Below are positions 34,638-43,785 of a stretch of DNA of 64,000 bases, piece after piece. The number at the start of each line of letters is the position of its first letter. Position 1 is the stretch's first letter. The notes below the pieces were generated by a model. The model had not been told where the DNA came from, did no database searches, and saw only the letters and a program-made list of their open reading frames with translations. The position numbers and the translations under genes are program-made. Origin of the DNA: HyVt-105 sp049975425 (GTDB lineage: Bacteria; Bacteroidota; Bacteroidia; Bacteroidales; VadinHA17); assembly GCA_049975425.1 (NCBI GenBank), contig JBNGDI010000017.1, positions 1-64,000 on the forward strand. Reading direction: 5' to 3'.

Positions 34638-35809
34638 GGCATTTTGTTTTTCAGCTTTCTTCGTTGTCTTTCCCGGGCGATCAGGTCCAGTTCCCTGTTG
34701 CTCTGTCCGGCCACCGAGGTGTTTTCTTCGGCCCTTCTCAGGAGGTATGGAATGACGTGTTTCACAGGCCCGTAAGGAACGTACTTGGCCACCAGGTATC
34801 CGCGGTGCGCCAGATTGAAACTGATATGATCGCTCATGCCCAATAACTGGGAGAACCATACCCTTTCATCGTTAGGAGGAATGCCGTGTGTTTTCATCAG
34901 TTCTGCCAGATATGCCGAGCTGGTTTCATTATGGGTGCCGTTGAAAATAGAAATCCGGTCGATATGTTCCACAGAGAATTTGAGTGCGGCATTATAATCC
35001 CGGTCAGTACTTTCCTTATCGGGATGAATGGGAGAGGGATATCCCATTTTATGAGCTCTCTCTCGCTCTTTCTCCATATATGCCCCCCTGACAAACTTGG
35101 CTCCAAGGAAGTATGATCCTTCCCTGGCTTTTCGGTAGCTCTCCTTCAGAAAATCGAGCCGGTCGATGCGGTACATCTGAAAAGTATTGAAAACAATGGC
35201 TTTTTCCCGGTTATGTTTTTTCATCATTTCTTCCGCCACTTCATCGACCAGGTGCTGGTAATGACTTTCTTCAGCATCGATCAGGACAGGAATATCGTGA
35301 AGGAAGGCTTCCCGGCAAAGCAGGCCGATCCTCTGGCGGAAACGGTTTGCCTCCAGGGTTTCGTTCTGCGTCAGGGAATGTTTGCTTCCGGCTGCTTCCA
35401 GCAACCGGGAGGTAGTAAAAGCGGTGGGTTTGAATACGGCAAAGGGTATGTTGGGGCTGGTTGCAGCGAAACGAATGGAACGCAGGGTTTCATTCAGAGC
35501 CTGTGTAATGCCGGCTTCCGACTCACTTCCTTCCACTGAATAATCCAGGATGGATTTCACCCGGTGAGCAGCCATTTTTTCCACTACCGGTAAGGATCGT
35601 TCCAGGGTTTCTCCACCGCAGAAATGTTTGTAAACGGTGGGTTTCAGTATCCATTCCACGGGAATATGCCACCTTGCTGCCAGAGATACCAGGCGGGTAC
35701 CCGTTTTTACCAGCCAGGGGTGAGAAATGGTTTTGAAAAGCCAGTATGCTCTATGCAAATCTCTGTCTGATTTGCTGATAAAAGCGATTCGGGTATCTTC
35801 AAAATGCAT
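34634..35809 (-). CDS. Proline dehydrogenase (monofunctional)
   Basis: The FAD enzyme oxidises proline to pyrroline-5-carboxylate. The 391-residue protein is a TIM barrel with the family motifs DAEESHYQ, FNTFQMYR, KFVRGAYMEKER and a late YLLRRAEENTSV. It lacks the P5C dehydrogenase half found in PutA. No P5C dehydrogenase gene is in the window. It is followed by an overlapping small membrane protein. A TATCTTTA sequence on the minus strand near 35851 may be its -7 box. Confidence 0.93.
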   Translation of the reverse strand: MHFEDTRIAFISKSDRDLHRAYWLFKTISHPWLVKTGTRLVSLAARWHIPVEWILKPTVYKHFCGGETLERSLPVVEKMAAHRVKSILDYSVEGSESEAGITQALNETLRSIRFAATSPNIPFAVFKPTAFTTSRLLEAAGSKHSLTQNETLEANRFRQRIGLLCREAFLHDIPVLIDAEESHYQHLVDEVAEEMMKKHNREKAIVFNTFQMYRIDRLDFLKESYRKAREGSYFLGAKFVRGAYMEKERERAHKMGYPSPIHPDKESTDRDYNAALKFSVEHIDRISIFNGTHNETSSAYLAELMKTHGIPPNDERVWFSQLLGMSDHISFNLAHRGYLVAKYVPYGPVKHVIPYLLRRAEENTSVAGQSNRELDLIARERQRRKLKNKMP

Positions 35810-35921
35810 AGAGGCTGATCTTCAAAAGGAATACCGGCATAAAGATAACGGATTTTCCTTATCCCAGGGAGTCATTGGGATTAGTCAAGACAGGCATCAG
35901 GAATGAAAGGAGCCGAAAGAT

Positions 35922-36662
35922 TTATTTGCCGGAATCCGGGATTTCCTCCTGCATCAGTTGATTGTAATAAAATACAACTTCTCCCAGATCCACATCGTTC
36001 CGGATATCCAGTCCGCTGGCTTCCAGAAAAGACTCGATTTCATTTTTTTTCTCTTCCAGGACATTCAGCAGACTGCGTTTTTGTTTCCTGACCGGGATCA
36101 GGTTCTGACCGTCCTTGGTGATGTAGTAATCTTCTGTGATCCGGAAATAATTCCGGTAATTGACCTCACCGAAATTGGATACTGGCATTTTTTCTGATTT
36201 GATCTCGGCATATCTTTTGACCAGCAGCCTGGCATACCCGTCGGCCAGCACCTTGAAATAGCCTTCCACCGGCTTTCCCTTGAGGGAATATTTATTGTAA
36301 ATAAACCGGTGATTACCGAAAAACACATATTCCAGATCCCGTGGATTGGCAAAGGTCAGGATTTTTCCCTCGTCTTTGAATTCAATCTGATCGGTGTGCA
36401 TGTTGTACCGGAAGCCGATGTTTTCGAAGATCCTTCCGTTTTTCATCACTACGGTTCCAGGCTTGAATTCGTTTTCCAGAAAGGGAGACCCTTCAATTTC
36501 ATCATAGTACACAGGATTGATTTCTGTTCCGCGGCTGAGCAGGTTGTCAAACTGAACATTGGATGACCTGGGGGTAACAATCTGGGCCATGACCGACGGC
36601 ACCTGCACCAGGAATACTAAGCAGGCCAGAATAACTGTGATACATGTTTTTTTCCTGTTCAT
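35922..36662 (-). CDS. Exported protein of unknown function
   Basis: The 246-residue protein has a clear signal peptide (about 1-26, ends VMAQ) and no membrane segment after it. The mature part contains alternating strands around residues 60-170 (FENIGFRYNMHTDQIEF, then YFKVLADGYARLLVKRY). It is probably a periplasmic or surface protein. I do not recognise a family. A perfect TATATTTG -7 box (36689-36696, minus) precedes it. Confidence 0.75.
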   Translation of the reverse strand: MNRKKTCITVILACLVFLVQVPSVMAQIVTPRSSNVQFDNLLSRGTEINPVYYDEIEGSPFLENEFKPGTVVMKNGRIFENIGFRYNMHTDQIEFKDEGKILTFANPRDLEYVFFGNHRFIYNKYSLKGKPVEGYFKVLADGYARLLVKRYAEIKSEKMPVSNFGEVNYRNYFRITEDYYITKDGQNLIPVRKQKRSLLNVLEEKKNEIESFLEASGLDIRNDVDLGEVVFYYNQLMQEEIPDSGK

Positions 36663-36688
36663 AATTCCATGTTTTAATGCATGTATAT

Positions 36689-36696
36689 CAAATATA
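36689..36696 (-). promoter_or_regulatory. -7 box for the exported protein gene
   Basis: The minus strand reads TATATTTG, 26 bases before the ATG at 36662. Confidence 0.45.
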
Positions 36697-36773
36697 CGAA
36701 AAAAGCCGTTACCATTTTTTTGTTATAAAACAGGATTGTGGTTAACGTACCACAAAACAGGGATGATGGAGAT

Positions 36774-37244
36774 TCACTTTCTTCTGGCATTGAAAAACTT
36801 TTTCAGTACCTGCCGTGATTCTGTTTCCAGAATTCCGGAAGAAACAAGGGTCTTCGGGTGCAATACCCGGGAAGAAAAACGGGTGTATCCTTTTTTAGGG
36901 TCAGAGGTCCCGTATACAATTCTCTGAATCTGTGCCCATCCCAGGGCTGCTGCACACATGCTGCAGGGTTCCAGGGTGACATAAATGGAGCAATCGGTGA
37001 GATATTTCCCACCCAGGTATTCTGCTGCTGCCGTAATGGCCTGCATTTCGGCATGAGCGGTTACATCGCCCAGGGTCTCGGTCAGGTTATGTGCCCGGGC
37101 CACGATGCGGTTTTTACAGGTGATGACGGCTCCCACAGGTATTTCATCTTTTTCCAGGGCTTTCAGGGCTTCTTTCAGGGCTTCTTTCATAAAGAACTCA
37201 TCGGAAAAAAAATCGGGCAGGGATTCGTTGATCGGTTCGTCCAT
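36774..37244 (-). CDS. tadA: tRNA-specific adenosine deaminase (TadA)
   Basis: TadA converts A34 of tRNA-Arg(ACG) to inosine. The 156-residue cytidine-deaminase fold has zinc ligands H64-A-E66 (VTAHAEMQ) and P93-C94-SM-C97 (LEPCSMCAAAL). ATG 37244 is preferred to the in-frame TTG at 37253. It is divergent from aspS with only 50 bases between the starts. A general nucleoside deaminase cannot be fully excluded, but length and motifs fit TadA. Confidence 0.93.
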   Translation of the reverse strand: MDEPINESLPDFFSDEFFMKEALKEALKALEKDEIPVGAVITCKNRIVARAHNLTETLGDVTAHAEMQAITAAAEYLGGKYLTDCSIYVTLEPCSMCAAALGWAQIQRIVYGTSDPKKGYTRFSSRVLHPKTLVSSGILETESRQVLKKFFNARRK

Positions 37245-37264
37245 GAATAACAAAAAAAACTTAG

Positions 37265-37272
37265 TATTTTCG
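37265..37272 (+). promoter_or_regulatory. Possible -7 box for aspS
   Basis: TATTTTCG (TAnnTTTG with one mismatch) lies 22 bases before the aspS ATG in the 50-base gap shared with tadA. Confidence 0.35.
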
Positions 37273-37294
37273 CAAGATAATAAAAACTACACGT

Positions 37295-39043
37295 ATGTAC
37301 CGTACCCACACTTGTGGCGATTTGCGAAAAAGTGATGCCGGCCGGCAGGTAGTGCTCAGCGGCTGGGTGCAACGATCCAGGGATCTTGGGGGAATGACGT
37401 TTGTGGACCTGCGTGACCGATACGGCATTACACAGCTGGTATTCAATATGGAAACCGATCCGGGGTTGTGTGAAAAAGCCAGGAAACTCGGCCGGGAATT
37501 TGTCATCAGGGTCAGGGGCCGGGTGACGGAGAGAAGCAGTAAGAATCCACGTCTTCTAACCGGCGATATCGAAATATTTGTCGAGGATATGGAGGTGCTG
37601 AATGTTTCTCTGGTACCTCCCTTTACAATTGAAGAGAATACAGATGGGGGGGACGATCTCCGTATGAAGTATCGCTACCTGGATATCAGGCGTCCTCCGG
37701 TGAAAGACCATCTGATCCTGCGGCACCGCATGGCACAGGAGGTGAGAAAATATCTCGACGGACAGGGGTTTATCGAAATTGAAACACCGGTGCTGATCAA
37801 GTCTACACCCGAAGGTGCCCGCGACTTTGTGGTTCCCTCGCGTATGAACCGGGGGGAATTCTATGCCCTGCCCCAGTCGCCGCAAACCTTCAAGCAATTG
37901 CTCATGGTGGCGGGAATGGATAAATACTTTCAGATTGTGAAATGCTTTCGTGACGAGGATTTGCGAGCTGACAGACAACCCGAATTTACTCAGATCGATT
38001 GCGAGATGTCGTTCGTTGAACGCGACGATGTGCTGAATACATTTGAAGGTCTGGCCGGACATTTATTTCAAAAGATACTGGGGATTCAGGTGCCGGCACC
38101 GTTTCCTCGCCTGTCGTACCAGGAAAGTATGGAAAAATTCGGTACAGACAAACCCGACCTGAGGTTCGGAATGGAAATACACGATTTGTCGGCGGTGGCC
38201 CGGGGAAAAGGTTTTCAGGTAATCGACGGGGCGGAATATTCCGGAGGGATCTGTGCTTCCGGGGCAGCAGGATATTCGCGAAAACAACTGGATGAACTTA
38301 CCTCATTTGTCAAACGTCCCCAGATAGGGGGCAGGGGCTTGATATGGGTGAAATTTGAAACGGACGGAAATATCCGTTCATCGGTGGATAAATTTTATAC
38401 TGCTGAAGACCTCCGGAAATGGGGTGAATGCTGTGGCGCCCGTGCAGGTGATCTGTTACTGGTCATGTCCGGAGCAACACATGCTACCCGCTATGCCCTG
38501 GGTGAGCTCCGGCTGGAAATGGGGGACAGGTTGTCGATAAAAGATAAAAATCGTTTTAAGCCTCTTTGGGTGGTTGATTTTCCTTTGCTGGAATGGGATG
38601 AAGAAACCGGGCGGTTTTACGCTATGCATCATCCTTTTACTTCACCCCGGATGGAAGATATCGATTTGTTTGAATCGGATCCGGCAAAAGTCAGAGCCAA
38701 TGCCTATGACCTGGTGATTAACGGGGTGGAGATCGGGGGAGGATCCATAAGGATCCATGACGAAAGCATACAGAAAACTATGTTTAAAAACCTGGGTTTC
38801 AGTGAAGAAGAGGCACGGGAACAATTCGGGTTTCTGATGCAGGCTTTTCGGTACGGGGCTCCTCCTCACGGAGGAATTGCCTTCGGTTTCGATCGCTGGG
38901 TGGCGCTGTTCGGAGGAAGCGAATCTATTCGCGACTTCATTGCATTTCCTAAAAACACCGCCGGGAGAGATGTGATGATCAACACTCCTTCCCCGCTTCC
39001 CGAGGAACAGCTGAAGGAATTGGGCATCCGGATCATTAAATAA
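37295..39043 (+). CDS. aspS: Aspartyl-tRNA synthetase
   Basis: The 582-residue class II synthetase has an N-terminal OB-fold anticodon domain (about 1-110), the class II motifs (RYLDIRRPP, FRDEDLRADRQPEFTQID and a C-terminal GFDRWVALFGG) and the bacterial GAD insertion in the middle. Length is typical of bacterial AspRS. Whether it is the non-discriminating Asp/Asn form cannot be told from what I can see. Confidence 0.97.
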   Translation: MYRTHTCGDLRKSDAGRQVVLSGWVQRSRDLGGMTFVDLRDRYGITQLVFNMETDPGLCEKARKLGREFVIRVRGRVTERSSKNPRLLTGDIEIFVEDMEVLNVSLVPPFTIEENTDGGDDLRMKYRYLDIRRPPVKDHLILRHRMAQEVRKYLDGQGFIEIETPVLIKSTPEGARDFVVPSRMNRGEFYALPQSPQTFKQLLMVAGMDKYFQIVKCFRDEDLRADRQPEFTQIDCEMSFVERDDVLNTFEGLAGHLFQKILGIQVPAPFPRLSYQESMEKFGTDKPDLRFGMEIHDLSAVARGKGFQVIDGAEYSGGICASGAAGYSRKQLDELTSFVKRPQIGGRGLIWVKFETDGNIRSSVDKFYTAEDLRKWGECCGARAGDLLLVMSGATHATRYALGELRLEMGDRLSIKDKNRFKPLWVVDFPLLEWDEETGRFYAMHHPFTSPRMEDIDLFESDPAKVRANAYDLVINGVEIGGGSIRIHDESIQKTMFKNLGFSEEEAREQFGFLMQAFRYGAPPHGGIAFGFDRWVALFGGSESIRDFIAFPKNTAGRDVMINTPSPLPEEQLKELGIRIIK

Positions 39044-39135
39044 TTAACATTCCTTTGTGAAAAATTTAATGCAGACTTTACTGTTTTTCAGTTTCATTCT
39101 ATTACTTTCAGCCCGAAATTCATATTGAACCAGAG

Positions 39136-39468
39136 ATGCTAAAAATTGTGCGGACGGAAGAGGGATTTCATGTGGCCTTCCAGAAAATAAGGCGGTTGAA
39201 TACCGTTATATCTGCCATCATTGAAAAACAACTCATACAATTGCTGGAAACTCCCGGTACCACTTTGATCCTTAGTCTCGAAGGGATCCGGTTTATTGAC
39301 AGTTCCGGCTTTGATACCCTCCTGAAACTGGACCAGGCTGCAAGGGCTCATGATGGTTGTTTTGTAATGGACCGGATAGCTCCTGAGGTGGCTGAACTGC
39401 TTCACCTGGTTGGTTTACAAAATCATTTTAAGATGGCCGGACGGCCGGTGCGGGAAGAAACCCATTGA
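39136..39468 (+). CDS. STAS-domain protein (anti-sigma antagonist type)
   Basis: The 110-residue protein is a single STAS domain. The key segment is GIRFIDSSGFDTLLKL, with the serine that is phosphorylated in SpoIIAA/RsbV proteins. No cognate anti-sigma kinase or sigma factor is next to it. It lies 92 bases after aspS. A regulatory switch role is likely by family; its partner is unknown. Confidence 0.85.
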   Translation: MLKIVRTEEGFHVAFQKIRRLNTVISAIIEKQLIQLLETPGTTLILSLEGIRFIDSSGFDTLLKLDQAARAHDGCFVMDRIAPEVAELLHLVGLQNHFKMAGRPVREETH

Positions 39469-39575
39469 ATTTTCTGCAGGGAATCTGTTCCAGGTGAAAG
39501 TTATTGCACTGGCTTTTTTAGGGAAGACAAAATCATTGTTAAATTTCCCGGTTTTTTCATATTGATTATTTTTTC

Positions 39576-39583
39576 TAATTTTG
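39576..39583 (+). promoter_or_regulatory. -7 box for the barrel protein gene
   Basis: TAATTTTG matches TAnnTTTG, 49 bases before the ATG at 39633. Confidence 0.45.
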
Positions 39584-39632
39584 GTTATATGCAACCCTTT
39601 TCCGAACTGTTGTATCATTCAAACCGAAAACT

Positions 39633-40280
39633 ATGAAAAAAACATTGCTTGCTTTGATATGCGTGATTTTAATGTTGCCCTGGAACGGACAAAAAGCCTA
39701 CGGCCAGGAAGAAATTAATTATAAGTTTACCCTCAAAACCAATCCGCTTGCCGCTTTTGCCGGGCCCATATGGGCGGCCTGGATAGTGCCTGTGACAGGT
39801 GAGTACAAGGTGTTGTTTGAAGCCAAAACTTTTAAGAAACAATCGCTCCAGGTCGGCGCTTCTTATCTGGGGCCAAGTATGTTTGTCAGTGCCCTGAAAA
39901 GTGAATTGGGCGATTCTGCCGATGTAGAGGTGGGGGTTAACGGGTTCCGTGGCCAGCTCTGGTATAAATTTTTTCTTACACGTGATTCCGACGGTCCTTC
40001 CGGTTTTTATGCCAGCCCACACTTTTCCTTTGCCAGTGCCCGTATCGAGAACAAGGATGAGCCCGATGACTATGTGAATGCTGCCAAGCTGAACATACAC
40101 GGTGTGCTGGGTTACCAGCTGATCACCCGGGGGGGGTTTGTGCTGGATATTTTTACCGGTCTGGGATTTCGTGACATGACCTGGGATTATGCTCAGGAAG
40201 GTTCTACCGATCTGGATTTTGGTGAAGGGCAAGGAAGGGTTAATGTTACATTTGGACTGAGTTTTGGATATGCGTTTTAA
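39633..40280 (+). CDS. Predicted outer-membrane beta-barrel protein
   Basis: The 215-residue protein has a signal peptide (1-24, ends AYGQ) and alternating hydrophobic strands. It ends in a typical barrel strand with an aromatic C-terminus (FGLSFGYAF). Residues such as FYASPHFSFASARIE and VLGYQLITRGGFVLDIFTGLGF fit an eight-stranded barrel, similar to DUF3575-like proteins. Its ligand or role is unknown. It has its own -7 box and a terminator downstream. Confidence 0.75.
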   Translation: MKKTLLALICVILMLPWNGQKAYGQEEINYKFTLKTNPLAAFAGPIWAAWIVPVTGEYKVLFEAKTFKKQSLQVGASYLGPSMFVSALKSELGDSADVEVGVNGFRGQLWYKFFLTRDSDGPSGFYASPHFSFASARIENKDEPDDYVNAAKLNIHGVLGYQLITRGGFVLDIFTGLGFRDMTWDYAQEGSTDLDFGEGQGRVNVTFGLSFGYAF

Positions 40281-40313
40281 ATGGCGTAACTGTTTATAAA
40301 AAGAAAGTAGACC

Positions 40314-40343
40314 AAAGGCTTCCTGTTTGCGGAAGCTTTTTTT
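40314..40343 (+). terminator. Intrinsic terminator after the barrel protein gene
   Basis: AAAGGCTTCC (40314-40323) pairs with GGAAGCTTTT (40331-40340), with one G-U pair and a 7-base loop, then a T tract. Confidence 0.8.
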
Positions 40344-40378
40344 ATTGATTCCCCTCCCTTGGGTATAGGTTCTGTGGG

Positions 40379-40735
40379 TTACTTTACCTCACCTTCTTTT
40401 ATCAGTTCATCCCAGAACTCGATGGCTCGACGGGTGTGGGGAATCACAATGGTACCTCCCACCAGGTTGGCAACAGCAAATATTTCGAATATTTCTTCTG
40501 TGCTCACGCCTTGCCGGTAACACTGTTCGAGGTGGTATTTAACACAGTCGTCACATCTCAGGACCATGGAACTGACTAGTCCAAGCATTTCCTTTGTTCT
40601 GGCCGGAAGGGCTCCGTCAAGGTACGTATTGGTATCGAGATTGAAAATTCTTTTGATTACTTTGTTTTCGCCCGAGAGCAGGCGCTCGTTCATTTTCCTG
40701 CGGTATTCCCTGTAATTGTTCAGTTTTTCGCTCAT
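40379..40735 (-). CDS. Carboxymuconolactone decarboxylase/AhpD-like protein
   Basis: The 118-residue helical protein has the redox motif C61-DD-C64-VKY-H68 (CxxCxxxH) of AhpD-like peroxidase-coupled proteins. This suggests thiol peroxidase-type oxidative protection, although no AhpC or lipoamide gene is nearby. The ATG at 40735 is chosen because the upstream in-frame part is AT-rich and unrelated. It is divergent from yebC. Confidence 0.85.
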   Translation of the reverse strand: MSEKLNNYREYRRKMNERLLSGENKVIKRIFNLDTNTYLDGALPARTKEMLGLVSSMVLRCDDCVKYHLEQCYRQGVSTEEIFEIFAVANLVGGTIVIPHTRRAIEFWDELIKEGEVK

Positions 40736-40840
40736 AAATCTGTTTTTAATAATGAAGCAATTTACAAAATAGGCACGATAATGAAACAAAAAACCCGGCT
40801 CCTGTGTTCCCGAAATACGGCAAATTCCGATGCATTTTTT

Positions 40841-40848
40841 TACATTTG
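40841..40848 (+). promoter_or_regulatory. -7 box for yebC
   Basis: TACATTTG is a full TAnnTTTG match 23 bases before the ATG at 40872. An in-frame earlier start at 40830 lies upstream of it and is rejected. Confidence 0.5.
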
Positions 40849-40871
40849 CGGTTAGAAAAAGAGACATACCT

Positions 40872-41621
40872 ATGTCAGGTCACAACAAATGGTCAACTAT
40901 CAAGAGGAAGAAAGGGGCTGCTGATGCCAGGCGCTCAAAAATCTTTTCCCGTATAGCCAAGGAAATTACCATTGCCGTAAAAGAGGGAGGAAGTGCCGAT
41001 CCGGAATTTAATCCCAGGTTGAGGCTTGCCGTTCAGAATGCAAAGGGGGCCAATATGCCCAAGGATAACATTGAGCGGGCCATTAACAAGGGACAATCCG
41101 ACACCGGTGGTTTGCAGGAGGTTACTTACGAAGGGTATGCCCCCGGAGGTGTGGGAATATTTGTTGAGTGCATGACCGATAATACCAACCGGACGGTCGG
41201 GAATATTCGCTCAATTTTCAACAAGCGGGGAGGCAACCTGGGGACCAACGGATCCCTGAGTTTCTTGTTCGAACGGAAAGGTGTTTTTGCCATTCCAAAA
41301 GAAGGTCTGGATGGAGAAGAATTTGCCCTGGAGGTGATTGATGCAGGAGCAGAGGATTTTCAGGAAGAGGAAGATTATTTTGTGATATATACTGCCATGG
41401 AAGATTTCGGTAAAGTACAGAAGAAGCTGGAAGAAATGGGCGTAGTACCTGAAAATGCGGAATTGCGTCGTATACCGAACACCCTGAAAAAGCTTGATCC
41501 GGAAGAAGCCATGAAGGTGCTTCGGATGATCGATGATTTCGAGGAGGACGATGATGTGCAGAATGTTTACCACAACCTGGAATTAACTGAAGAGATCCTG
41601 CAGAAGTGGGATAACAGCTGA
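40872..41621 (+). CDS. yebC: YebC/PmpR-family protein (translation or transcription regulator)
   Basis: The 249-residue protein begins with the family signature MSGHNKWSTIKRKKGAADARRSK and keeps TYEGYAPGGVGIFVE and NRTVGNIRSIF. YebC proteins were annotated as DNA-binding regulators; recent work links them to translation of proline-rich stretches. It stands alone with its own promoter. No unusual feature was noted. Confidence 0.95.
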   Translation: MSGHNKWSTIKRKKGAADARRSKIFSRIAKEITIAVKEGGSADPEFNPRLRLAVQNAKGANMPKDNIERAINKGQSDTGGLQEVTYEGYAPGGVGIFVECMTDNTNRTVGNIRSIFNKRGGNLGTNGSLSFLFERKGVFAIPKEGLDGEEFALEVIDAGAEDFQEEEDYFVIYTAMEDFGKVQKKLEEMGVVPENAELRRIPNTLKKLDPEEAMKVLRMIDDFEEDDDVQNVYHNLELTEEILQKWDNS

Positions 41622-41697
41622 TGTAATTCTCCGGATCATTTTCTCTGTGATGATTTTCATATTGCCGGCCGGCCTGTGACTCTTTCTGTACGGCCAA

Positions 41698-41727
41698 TTT
41701 GCAGCGCAGATAATTTTTCTATTTTTA
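41698..41727 (+). promoter_or_regulatory. Candidate glpK promoter
   Basis: TTTG (41698-41701), an 18-base spacer and TATTTTTA (41720-41727, one mismatch to TAnnTTTG) precede the glpK start by 17 bases. Confidence 0.4.
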
Positions 41728-41744
41728 CCGAAAAAGACATGATC

Positions 41745-43250
41745 ATGAAAGGTAAATATATTCTGGCCCTGGATCAGGGTACCACCAGTTCACGGGCCGT
41801 TCTTTTTGACAGGGAAGGCGGCCTGGCAGGTATGGCACAGCGGGAGTTCCCGCAATATTATCCCCGGCCGGGATGGGTGGAACAGGATCCACTGGATATC
41901 CTGAACAGCCAGCTGGAAGCTGTCAGAGGATTAATAACCCATACAGGAATTGACCGTACCCAGATAGAAGCCATCGGTATTACCAATCAAAGAGAAACGG
42001 CCGTTGTGTGGGAAAAAGAAACCGGACTCCCGGTATATCCCGCGCTGGTATGGCAGGATAAACGTACATCGGCCTTCATGAACCAGTTCCGTAGAAATGA
42101 AATAGAAAGGTCTTTTCAGGAAAAAACAGGTTTGGTAGCCGATACGTATTTTTCGGCCTCCAAAGTATACTGGATTCTCGATCATAATCCGCAGCTGCGT
42201 GAAAAAGCCAACACGGGAAAACTCCTGTTTGGCACGGTAGATTCCTGGCTTATCTGGAATCTTACAGGAAGAAAGGTTCATGCAACCGATCTTACGAATG
42301 CCTCGCGCACACTTTTGTTCAATATTAACACCCTGGATTGGGATGACGATATGATGGAACTTTTCGGTGTTCCCGGGGTGATGATGCCCGAAGTAAAACC
42401 TTCAGCCGGAAAATATGGAAGGGTGTCGGCTGATTTCCCCTTTTTGCAGGGAATTCCCGTAACCGGAGTGGCCGGAGATCAGCAGGCTGCCCTTCTTGGC
42501 CAGGGATGCCTGGACCCTGGCATGGTGAAGAATACTTATGGTACAGGATGTTTTCTTCTGATGAATACGGGAACCCGCCCGGTTTTTTCCCGGTCCGGAC
42601 TACTGACCACCATAGCCTGGGGTATTGGCAATCAGGTATACTACGCCATGGAAGGGAGTATTTTTATTGCCGGAGCGGCCATCCAGTGGCTGAGGGATTC
42701 CCTGGGTATCATTGCAGCGGCTTCTGAATCGGATCCCATATCCAGGGAAGCCGGAGAAACGGGAGACCTTTTTGTGGTTCCCGCCTTTTCGGGCCTTGGG
42801 GCTCCTTACTGGGATATGAACGCCCGGGGCGGGATACTTGGAATATCCCACTCTACCGACAGAAAAAAGATCGTGCGTGCTACCCTGGAATCCCTGGCCT
42901 ATCAAACCCGTGATGTTATACTGGCCATGGAAAATGATTCGGATGTTCCTGTATTGCAGCTGAAAGTGGATGGGGGAGCTTCAGCCAATAATTTCCTTAT
43001 GCAGTTCCAGGCCGATATCCTGGGTAAGGAAGTGCACCGGCCTGAAAACATCGAAGCCACTGCCATGGGAGCCGCCATACTGGCCGGGCTGGGGAGCGGT
43101 TTCTGGAATATGAATGAGATCAGACAATTTCATTCAGCCGTTACCGTTTTTACCCCTGAAATGCCTTCTTCCGAAAGAGAGAAAAAATATTGCAAGTGGA
43201 TGAAGGCGGTAGAAAGGGTAAGGGCGTGGGCCGAGGAGGAAGAATCATGA
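41745..43250 (+). CDS. glpK: Glycerol kinase
   Basis: GlpK phosphorylates glycerol to glycerol-3-phosphate for catabolism or lipid synthesis. The 501-residue FGGY-family protein has the N-terminal ATP motif LDQGTTSSRAVLFD, substrate motifs ITNQRET and WQDKRT, and the C-terminal KVDGGASANNFLMQ. ATG 41745 is chosen; ATG 41739 in frame is equally possible. It is overlapped by the next gene (ATGA). No GlpF or GlpD is in the window. Confidence 0.95.
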   Translation: MKGKYILALDQGTTSSRAVLFDREGGLAGMAQREFPQYYPRPGWVEQDPLDILNSQLEAVRGLITHTGIDRTQIEAIGITNQRETAVVWEKETGLPVYPALVWQDKRTSAFMNQFRRNEIERSFQEKTGLVADTYFSASKVYWILDHNPQLREKANTGKLLFGTVDSWLIWNLTGRKVHATDLTNASRTLLFNINTLDWDDDMMELFGVPGVMMPEVKPSAGKYGRVSADFPFLQGIPVTGVAGDQQAALLGQGCLDPGMVKNTYGTGCFLLMNTGTRPVFSRSGLLTTIAWGIGNQVYYAMEGSIFIAGAAIQWLRDSLGIIAAASESDPISREAGETGDLFVVPAFSGLGAPYWDMNARGGILGISHSTDRKKIVRATLESLAYQTRDVILAMENDSDVPVLQLKVDGGASANNFLMQFQADILGKEVHRPENIEATAMGAAILAGLGSGFWNMNEIRQFHSAVTVFTPEMPSSEREKKYCKWMKAVERVRAWAEEEES

Positions 43251-43714
43251 AAGGATTGAACAAAATAACTGGCGGGATCATGATCTGCCTGCTGGCAGGA
43301 TCTCTGAGCAGTTGCAGGGTTGACGAAGTGGAAGTGTCGGGTTTCAGGGGTATCCGCCTGCATCGTTTCTCTAACCGGCAACTGGGAGTGGAAGTGCTGA
43401 TGCAGGTAAAAAACCCAAACCGCCTGGCTTTCCGGATTACCGGCATTGACCTTGATGTGACATTGAATGACCGTTATCTGGGTAAGATCACCAATGCAGA
43501 AAAAATACGTATTCCGGGAGTATCCGACCAGGAACATTCCCTGCACCTGAATATTGAAATGGATAGCTGGATATCAGGCCTTACCACCTTCATCAATATG
43601 CTGGGCAAAAGAACCGCTGTTCTGGAAATGGACGGATACATCAGGGTGAAATCGTCCATTCTGGGCAAGACTATCCGGATCAGTGAAATTACCGAGGTGG
43701 AGGTGGTTCCGTAA
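43247..43714 (+). CDS. Small LEA14-like lipoprotein
   Basis: The 155-residue protein has a signal sequence with a lipobox (LSSC). The mature part (about 25-155) resembles the LEA type-2 (LEA14) beta-sandwich, with NPNRLAFRITGIDLDV and a late VKSSILGKTIRI strand. The start overlaps the glpK stop by 4 bases, so it is translated with glpK. It is probably an envelope protein. The fold is a weak guess; function is unknown. Confidence 0.65.
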   Translation: MKGLNKITGGIMICLLAGSLSSCRVDEVEVSGFRGIRLHRFSNRQLGVEVLMQVKNPNRLAFRITGIDLDVTLNDRYLGKITNAEKIRIPGVSDQEHSLHLNIEMDSWISGLTTFINMLGKRTAVLEMDGYIRVKSSILGKTIRISEITEVEVVP

Positions 43715-43752
43715 GGATTCTCACAGGGAAAGGGGGAAAATGAAAAAATTGC

Positions 43753-43760
43753 TATATTTG
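43753..43760 (+). promoter_or_regulatory. -7 box for the usp gene
   Basis: TATATTTG lies 25 bases before the ATG at 43786 and just upstream of an in-frame TTG at 43762, which argues for the ATG. Confidence 0.45.
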
Positions 43761-43785
43761 GTTGGGAATCAATAAAAAATCAGAC

